From assembly GCA_023055505.1 (NCBI GenBank), contig JALIRH010000076.1, positions 1,500,001-1,564,000 on the forward strand: DNA of 64,000 nucleotides. Reading direction: 5' to 3'. This document shows, one piece after another, positions 56,148-64,000 of this stretch (within the stretch, counting starts at the first letter, position 1; each line of letters opens with the position of its first letter). The notes under the pieces are model-generated. The model saw only the letters and a program-made list of their open reading frames with translations. It did no database searches and was not told the origin of the DNA. Both the position numbers and the translations under genes were made by a program. This stretch comes from Callipepla californica brunnescens. Its lineage: Eukaryota; Chordata; Aves; Galliformes; Odontophoridae.

Positions 56148-59065
56148 AAACCCAATCCAAACCCCAAACCTACTCCTATTCCTAAACCTTATCTTAACCG
56201 TAAACCAAACCCAAACCCAAGGCCCTCCCCTTCTCTCAGCCTAACACTCAAACTAACCTAAACCCGAAACTAACCCTACATTTATCCTAATCTTATCCAT
56301 ATTCTAAGGCCTAACCCTACTCTGACCAGAAAGCTCATGTTGTCTAAAATCTACCCCTTACCTAAAACCTAAATCGACAAAAAAACCTAACCCGAAACCT
56401 CAACCTAACTCTTCTCCTAACTAGAACACCAGCACTTCACCTTACCCTAACTGGAAACCTAGGACTAAATCCTTACCTTGTCCAGAACCCTATTCCTAAC
56501 CCAAACCAGAATTCTAACCTCTACCCTAACCAAAACCCTTCCCCTAAACCTAAACCTAATGCTACCCTCAACCAAACCCTAGCCCTAAATCCTACCCTAA
56601 AACCAACACCACGTTTAAGCTCAAACCTCAAGCCTCAAAGAAAGCATCAGATTACCGCAGATCTCACCTAACACTAACCCCAATCCAATCCCTACTACTA
56701 ACCCCAAACCCAATCCAAACACCAAAACTATTCCTATTCCTAAACCTAACACTAAGCCAGAACCAAACCCAAGGCCTACCCCTTCTCTCAGCCTGACACT
56801 CAAACTAACCTAGACCTGAACGCAACGCTAAATCAAATACTAAAACTCACCCTTAGCCAAGGCCCTTTTAGGACCCTTCCCTGGTCCTAAAACTAAAGAG
56901 AACCCTACCCCTTCCACTAAACCTTCATCTACATCCCTAACCCTTACCCTAAACCTAAATCTACACCAAAACCTAACCCTAACCCTAACATGTCTTCTAA
57001 CTGTAAAACTAACGCTTCACCTAACCCGAACTGAAACCCCAGGACTAAACCTTACCTAACACCTAGCTATATTCCTAACCCTATCCTGAAACCTAACGTT
57101 AACCCTAACCCTAAAAACAACTTGGAACCAAACCCTAACCCTAACCTAACCCTTATCAGAACCCTAAATCTAATCCTAACCGTTACCTCAATTTAACTCC
57201 AATTCTTCCTGAAATCTAAATGGGACCTTAAAACCAACCCCAGATTGAAGCCCAACCCTAAACCTAACACAAAGCATTAGATTACCACAGCCATCACCTA
57301 ACTCTAACCCCAGCCTTAACGCTAATACTATCCCAAACACTATTCCAATTCCTAAACCCAACACAAACCCAAAAACACAAAGCCTACAATTCTCACAGCC
57401 TAACACTGAAAGGAAACCTAAATCTTACCCTAACTCTAAAACTAATCCAAAGCATGGCCACAATTTAAACTCTAAATCTACCTTCAAACTAAAGCTGACC
57501 CTAACACCAACCTCAAGCCCAACCCTAAGCCTAACACAAAGCATTAGATTACCACAACGCTCACCTAACTTCTAACCCCCACCCTAACACTAATACTAAA
57601 GCAATCAGATTCCAAATACTAACCCAATTCCTATTCTGAAACCCAAAACTATTCCAAAAACAAACCCAAGGCCTAACCTTTCTCTCACCCTAACAATCAA
57701 AGAAAACCTATTCCTAAACCTAATCCTAAATCTAGTCCTAACCCTAACCCTCACCCTTAATCTAACCCCAACCCCCACCCAGAAGCTAACACTTAGAATT
57801 GTACAATACCTAAACGTACCCCTAATCCTTATCACTAAACCTAAAAGGAACCTGAAACATAGTGCTAAATCCGAACCCTAACCCTGAAGACCAACGCTAA
57901 CAATGAACCAATTCCTATACCTTTTCCTTCCTCCAAATTGATTCCTAGCACTAACCCTAACCCTACATTAACCCTAACCCTAACCCTAACCCTAGCCCTA
58001 ACCTAACTCTAACCCTAACCCTAACCCTAAACCTAATGCTAACCCTTACCCTACCCTAACCCTAACCCTAACCTACCCTAACCCTAACCTACCCTAACCC
58101 TAACCCTAACCCTAACCCTACCCTAACCCTAACCCTAACCCTAACCCTAACCCTAACCCTAACCCTACCCTAACCCTAACCCTAACCCTAACCCTAACCC
58201 TTACCCTAACCCTAGCCTAACCCAAACCCTAACCCTAACCCTACCCTAACCCTAACCCTAACCCTAACCCTACCCCTAACCCTACTTTACCCTAACCCTA
58301 ATCCTAACACTAACTCTAACTTTACTCCTTACCCTAACACTAATCCAATCCCGAACCCTAACCCTAATCCTAGCCCTAACTCTAACTTTATTCGTAACCC
58401 TACCCCTAATCCAAACAATAACCCTTACCCTAATCAAACCCTATCCCTATTCCTAACCCTTACCCTAACCGTATCACAATCCCTATCCTAACTCTTACCA
58501 TAACCCAAACCCTAACCTAACCCTAACCCTAACCCTAACCCTAACCCTTACCCTGACCCTACCCTAACCTTAACTCTACCCTAACCGTATCCCTACCCTA
58601 ACCCTAACCCTAATCCTAGCCCTTTCTCTAACTTTATTCCTAACCCTACCCCTGATCCAAACACTAACCCTAACCTTAATGTAACCCTAACCCTATTCCT
58701 AACCCTTACCCTAACTGTATCCCATTCCCTATCCTAACTCTTACCATAACCCTAACCCTGATGCTAATGCTAACCCTAACCCTGAATCTAACCCTTACCC
58801 TAACCCTATCCCTTACCCAGAAGCTAACACTTAGCGTTGTACAATACCTAACCGTACCCTAACCCTATTCCTAAACCTAAAAGGAACCCAAACTCTAACC
58901 CTAAATCTGTCCCTGAGCCTAACCTTCAACCTTACCCTAACCTTAACCCTAACCCTGTTCCATTCTCTAAACATATCTGTAAGCATTACCTTCATCCTAA
59001 CTCGAACTCTACCCTAACCCTATCCCTTTGACCCCAACACAAAACCCAGATTGAGCCTGACCCTA
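56148..59065 (+). repeat. Macro-unit C-arm 4 (2918 bp)
   Basis: The shortest complete arm. Its proximal part is 1521 bp because it keeps an 18-bp segment near 56905 (as in the 5.2-kb copy) and lacks 6 bp near 57515 (CCTCAAGCCCAA). Near-pure CCCTAA is short, about 57950-58280. Confidence 0.9.
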
Positions 59066-59073
59066 ACCTAGGT
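59066..59073. other. Palindromic strand-switch ACCTAGGT, copy 4
   Basis: Identical to the other three switch points. Confidence 0.85.
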
Positions 59074-60564
59074 AGCATAAAGTGTATGTAGGGTGAATTT
59101 GAGTTTTAGGGTCAAAGTTAAATTGTTAGTTTTAGGGTTAGGGTGAAGGATTGCTTTAGTTCTAGTATTAGGGTGTTTGGGGTTAGGGTTAGGGTAAGGA
59201 TTTTGGAGTGGATTAGGTTTAGGGTCAGGTTTGGGGGAGTTTTGGGGTTAGGGTTAGATTTAGGATTAGGGTTAGCAAAAAAGTTGTTTTAGTTTTAGTT
59301 TAGGTTAGTGCTAGGATTAGGTTGAGTGTTCTTGTGAAGTTTAGGTTTAGGGTTAGGTTTAGGTTTAGATTGAGGTTTAGGGTAAGGAGTAGGGTTAATT
59401 TGACTTTTAGGGTCAGAGTAGAGTTAAGTCGTGTTAGGGTTAAGGTTAAGAACAGGATTCAGATTCCAATTAGGTTTTGGGTTCCTACTAGGGATAGGCC
59501 TCAAATTAGTGTTAAGGTTAGGGTTAGGGTTAGGTATAGGGAAAGGGTTAGTGTTAAGGCCAGGGCAAGTGTATGGTTTAGGGTAAAGATTGGATTTAGG
59601 GTTAGGTTTAGATGTAGGTTTGGTTTGATCGTTAGGGTGTGAGAAGGCACCGGCCTTGGATTTCATTTGGAGATTGGGTAAGGTTTAGGAATAGGAATAA
59701 CATTGGTGTTTAAAAGATGATTAGTGTTAGTATTAGGGATAGGGTTACGGTTAGAGTTTAGTTAGGGTTGTTAGTTTTAGAGTGAGGGATAGGGGTATGG
59801 TTTGGTCTAGTACTTGGGTTAGGGTTTGGGATAGTCCTAGCATTAGTGTTAGGGTTAGGGTTCCGTTAGGGTTGTGGTAATCTGATGCTAGGTGTCGGGA
59901 TTAGGGTTGTGCTTAAATGTGGGTTTGGTTTGAGGGTCAGAGTTAGGGTTAGGGTAGAGTTAGAATTAGGGTAAGAGTTAGGATTAGGTTTAGGATTAGG
60001 ATAAAGATTAGGTTAGGATTAGTGTTGGCTTTAGGGTTGTGTCTGGGAGAAGGGTTAGTGTTAGGGATAGACTTAGGGTAAGAGTAAGTGTTAGGAATAG
60101 GCATAGGTTTTGGGAAAGTTTCAGAGTTTGGACTGGATTTATGATTAGGGTTAGGGACAAAGATTTTTTGAGATTTGTGATTAGATTTAGGGAGAAAAGT
60201 AGGCTGACTTGTGGTGTTAGCAGTAGGTTTAGGTTTAGGTTTAGGTTTAGGATTCCATTTGTATTTATTGATCGAGGTTGGGTTAGTTGGAGTGTAAAGG
60301 TCAGAGTAGGGTTAGGCCTTGGGATAGGGTTAAGGTTTGGAATAGGATTAGGATTCAAATGATGTTACGGGTTGGTGTTAGGGTTAGGGAAAGGTTAGGA
60401 TCAGGGTTGAGGTCAGGGTTAGGTATAGGAAAAGGGTTAGTGTTAGGGCTAGGGCAATTGGAAGGGTTAGGCTTAGGCTTAGATATTAGGGTTAGGTTTA
60501 GGCGGAGGTTTGGTTCGAGTGTCAGGGTGAGAGAAGGGGTAGGCCTGGGGTTTGGTTTTGGGTT
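59074..60564 (+). repeat. Macro-unit G-arm 4 (1491 bp)
   Basis: Same length as the others; it reads like G-arm 1 at most variable sites. Confidence 0.9.
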
Positions 60565-60754
60565 ACATCATACAAATCATCCCATACATTAGCTGGGGTG
60601 GGAGGTGCAAGGAACAGCCAGCAAAGTGCTGAGTTCATTCCAATCAGAGGACCTGAAGATCGGGTAGCTACTATCAAACCGTTTGTGTTGCCAATTCCGA
60701 TGATATTTATGGGGCCCTGATGTTATGGTTCAGTGGGGAGTCACTATCAAGTCC
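60565..60754 (+). pseudogene. Retroviral protease-derived core, copy 4
   Basis: The 190-bp core with TTAGCTGGGG as in copies 2 and 3, and the same shared frame break. Confidence 0.65.
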
Positions 60755-63700
60755 AAACCCAATCCAAACCCCAAACCTACTCCTATTCCTAAACCTTATC
60801 TTAACCCTAAACCAAACCCAAACCCAAGGCCCTCCCCTTCTCTCAGCCTAACACTCAAACTAACCTAAACCCGAAACTAACCCTACATTTATCCTAATCT
60901 TATCCATATTCTAAGGCCTAACCCTACTCTGACCAGAAAGCTCATGTTGTCTAAAATCTACCCCTTACCTAAAACCTAAATCGACAAAAAAACCTAACCC
61001 GAAACCTCAACCTAACTCTTCTCCTAACTAGAACACCAGCACTTCACCTTACCCTAACTGGAAACCTAGGACTAAATCCTTACCTTGTCCAGAACCCTAT
61101 TCCTAACCCAAACCAGAATTCTAACCTCTACCCTAACCAAAACCCTTCCCCTAAACCTAAACCTAATGCTACCCTCAACCAAACCCTAGCCCTAAATCCT
61201 ACCCTAAAACCAACACCACGTTTAAGCTCAAACCTCAAGCCTCAAAGAAAGCATCAGATTACCGCAGATCTCACCTAACACTAACCCCAATCCAATCCCT
61301 ACTACTAAGCCCAAACCCAATCCAAACACCAAAACTATTCCTATTCCTAAACCTAACACTAAGCCAGAACCAAACCCAAGGCCTACCCCTTCTCTCAGCC
61401 TGACACTCAAACTAACCTAGACCTGAACGCAACGCTAAATCAAATACTAAAACTCACCCTTAGCCAAGGCCCTTTTAGGACCCTTCCCTGGTCCTAAAAC
61501 TAAAGAGAACCCTTCATCTACATCCCTAACCCTTACCCTAAACCTAAATCTACACCAAAACCTAACCCTAACCCTAACATGTCTTCTAACTGTAAAACTA
61601 ACGCTTCACCTAACCCGAACTGAAACCCCAGGACTAAACCTTACCTAACACCTAGCTATATTCCTAACCCTATCCTGAAACCTAACGTTAACCCTAACCC
61701 TAAAAACAACTTGGAACCAAACCCTAACCCTAACCTAACCCTTATCAGAACCCTAAATCTAATCCTAACCGTTACCTCAATTTAACTCCAATTCTTCCTG
61801 AAATCTAAATGGGACCTTAAAACCAACCCCAGATTGAAGCCCAACCCTAAACCTAACACAAAGCATTAGATTACCACAGCCATCACCTAACTCTAACCCC
61901 AGCCTTAACGCTAATACTATCCCAAACACTATTCCAATTCCTAAACCCAACACAAACCCAAAAACACAAAGCCTACAATTCTCACAGCCTAACACTGAAA
62001 GGAAACCTAAATCTAACCCTAACTCTAAAACTAATCCCAAGCATGACCACAATTTAAACTCTAAATCTACCTTCAAACTAAAGCTGACCCTAACACCAAC
62101 CTCAAGTAAAAGCCCAACCCTAAGCCTAACACAAAGCATTAGATTACCACAACGCTCACCTAACTTCTAACCCCCACCCTAACACTAATACTAAAGCAAT
62201 CAGATTCCAAATACTAACCCAATTCCTATTCTGAAACCCAAAACTATTCCAAAAACAAACCCAAGGCCTAACCTTTCTCTCACCCTAACAATCAAAGAAA
62301 ACCTATTCCTAAACCTAATCCTAAATCTAGTCCTAACCCTAACCCTCACCCTTAATCTAACCCCAACCCCCACCCAGAAGCTAACACTTAGCATTGTACA
62401 ATACCTAAACGTACCCCTAATCCTTATCACTAAACCTAAAAGGAACCTGAAACATAGTGCTAAATCCGAACCCTAACCCTGAAGACTAACGCTAACAATG
62501 AACCAATTCCTATACCTTTTCCTTCCTCCAAATTGATTCCTAGCACTAACCCTAACCCTACATTAACCCTATCCTAACCCTAACCATAACCCTAGCCCTA
62601 AACTACATTAACCCTAACCCTAACCCTAACCCTAACCCTAGCCCTAACCTAACTCTAACCCTAACCCTAACCCTAAACCTAATGCTAACCCTTACCCTAC
62701 CCTAACCCTAACCCTACCATACCCTAACCCTAACCTACCCTAACACTAACCCTAACCCTAACCCTAATTCCTAAACCTTACCTTAACTGTATCACAATCC
62801 CTATCCTAATTCTTACCCTAACCCTAACCCTTACCTAACCCTAACCCTAACCCTAACCCTAACTCTCACCTTAACCCTAACCCTAACCCTAACCTAACCC
62901 TAACCCTAACCCTAACCCTAACCCTAACCCTAACCGTAACCCTAACCTCAACCCTAACCCTAACCCTAACCTCAACCCTAACCCTAACTCTAACCTTAAC
63001 CCTAAACCTAACAATAAATTTAACCCTAACCCTAACACTAACCCTAACCCTAATTTTACCCTAACCCTAAGCATACCCTAACCCTAACCCTAACCCTAAC
63101 CCCAACCCTAACCTAACCCTAACCCTAACCCTAACCCTAACCCTACCCTAAACCTAACCCTAACCCTAACCCTAACCCTAACAATAAATTTAACCTTAAC
63201 CCTAACCCTAACCCTAACCCTACCCTAACCCTAACCCTAACCCTAACCCTAACCCTAACCCTAACCCTAACCCTAACCCTACCCTAACCCTAACCCTAAC
63301 CCTAACCCTTACCCTAACCCTAGCCTAACCCAAACCCTAACCCTAACCCTACCCTAACCCTAACCCTAACCCTAACCCTACCCCTAACCCTACTTTACCC
63401 TAACCCTAATCCTAACACTAACTCTAACTTTACTCCTTACCCTAACACTAATCCAATCCCGAACCCTAACCCTAATCCTAGCCCTAACTCTAACTTTATT
63501 CGTAACCCTACCCCTAATCCAAACAATAACCCTTACCCTAATCAAACCCTATCCCTATTCCTAACCCTTACCCTAACCGTATCACAATCCCTATCCTAAC
63601 TCTTACCATAACCCAAACCCTAACCTAACCCTAACCCTAACCCTAACCCTAACCCTAACCCTTACCCTGACCCTACCCTAACCTTAACTCTACCCTAACC

Positions 63701-64000
63701 GTATCCCTACCCTAACCCTAACCCTAATCCTAGCCCTTTCTCTAACTTTATTCCTAACCCTACCCCTGATCCAAACACTAACCCTAACCTTAATGTAACC
63801 CTAACCCTATTCCTAACCCTTACCCTAACTGTATCCCATTCCCTATCCTAACTCTTACCATAACCCTAACCCTGATGCTAATGCTAACCCTAACCCTGAA
63901 TCTAACCCTTACCCTAACCCTATCCCTTACCCAGAAGCTAACACTTAGCGTTGTACAATACCTAACCGTACCCTAACCCTATTCCTAAACCTAAAAGGAA
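60755..64000 (+). repeat. Macro-unit C-arm 5 (continues past window)
   Basis: The proximal 1509 bp is like C-arm 2, with AGCATTGTACAA and no 18-bp segment. Near-pure CCCTAA runs from about 62550 to 63370. The window ends before its switch point, so the array goes on to the right. Confidence 0.9.

Larger units (their letters stand above)
42648..64000 (+). repeat. Subtelomeric macrosatellite of 4.6-5.2 kb units with inverted telomere-type arms
   Basis: Four ACCTAGGT switch points at 44413, 49587, 54459 and 59066 define periods of 5174, 4872 and 4607 bp. Unit order on the plus strand: C-rich CCCTAA-type arm, palindromic switch, 1491-bp G-rich TTAGGG-type arm, 190-bp retroviral core, next C-arm. 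Copies are nearly identical outside the pure CCCTAA tract. The left end is joined to a truncated ERV; the right end runs off the window. ORFs of 60-120 codons recur in every unit but come from telomere-type reading frames. Confidence 0.95.

Noticed and set aside
42648..64000. Recurring 60-120 codon ORFs conserved across units as a gene family
   Set aside because: Conservation is that of the whole unit, including non-coding bases, and the peptides are (VR), (GL), (PN) or (LT) telomere-type frames. The idea of translation is kept only as a finding.
1..64000. tRNA, rRNA or bacterial operon features
   Set aside because: No cloverleaf or rRNA-like segment and no prokaryotic gene layout was seen; introns, CR1 and ERVs show a vertebrate source.

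Overview
The window looks like a subtelomeric or microchromosome region of a bird, most likely a galliform such as chicken. The reasons are a CR1 LINE fragment, an alpharetrovirus-type env/LTR remnant, several other avian-type endogenous retroviruses (ERVs), abundant (CCCTAA)n/(TTAGGG)n telomere-type DNA and long GC-rich minisatellites. No intact protein-coding gene is visible. The only clear host gene is a four-exon fragment of an exportin-1 (XPO1/CRM1) relative. Species and chromosome are inferences; nothing in the sequence names them.

Layout. 1-972: 3' end of an ERV (env TM remnant plus LTR). 973-3830: a 10-bp G-rich minisatellite carrying four CTCF-like motifs, then a C-rich minisatellite. 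3831-5180: a CpG/ETS-rich promoter-like island, then duplicated exon-like pieces between short GGGTC repeats. 5183-17164: a partial copy of the subtelomeric macro-unit, split by a solo LTR, running into about 10.5 kb of degenerate CCCTAA repeat. 17165-22870: an 8-bp satellite (GTCAGAAT/GTCACAAT) holding two solo LTRs with visible 5-bp target duplications. 22871-30137: an 11-bp minisatellite (GGGGCAGCTAT family) interrupted by a CpG island. 30138-34564: a minus-strand ERV (LTR, tRNA-Lys-type PBS, leader ORF, gag, protease, RT, start of RNase H) cut off by the minisatellite and inserted in a CR1. 35259-37935: the XPO1-like exons. 38683-40047: diverged TTAGGG-type DNA. 40060-42647: a plus-strand class I ERV with a tRNA-His-type PBS, truncated in protease. 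42648-64000: a tandem macrosatellite of 4.6-5.2 kb units, running off the window edge.

The macrosatellite is the most unusual structure. Each full unit has a C-rich arm, a short palindromic switch (ACCTAGGT), a G-rich arm of exactly 1491 bp, a 190-bp core derived from a retroviral protease gene, and then the next C-rich arm. Across four copies the G-arm and core do not change in length. Nearly all length variation lies in the pure CCCTAA tract. The TTAGGG-core-CCCTAA order is the orientation of a head-to-head telomere fusion, so a fusion-like junction carrying a retroviral tag may have been amplified.

The ERVs are all broken: stops, frameshifts, truncations and changed key residues. The many valine/arginine-, glycine/leucine-, proline/asparagine-, tryptophan- or serine-rich ORFs across the window are reading frames of the tandem repeats and are not annotated as genes.
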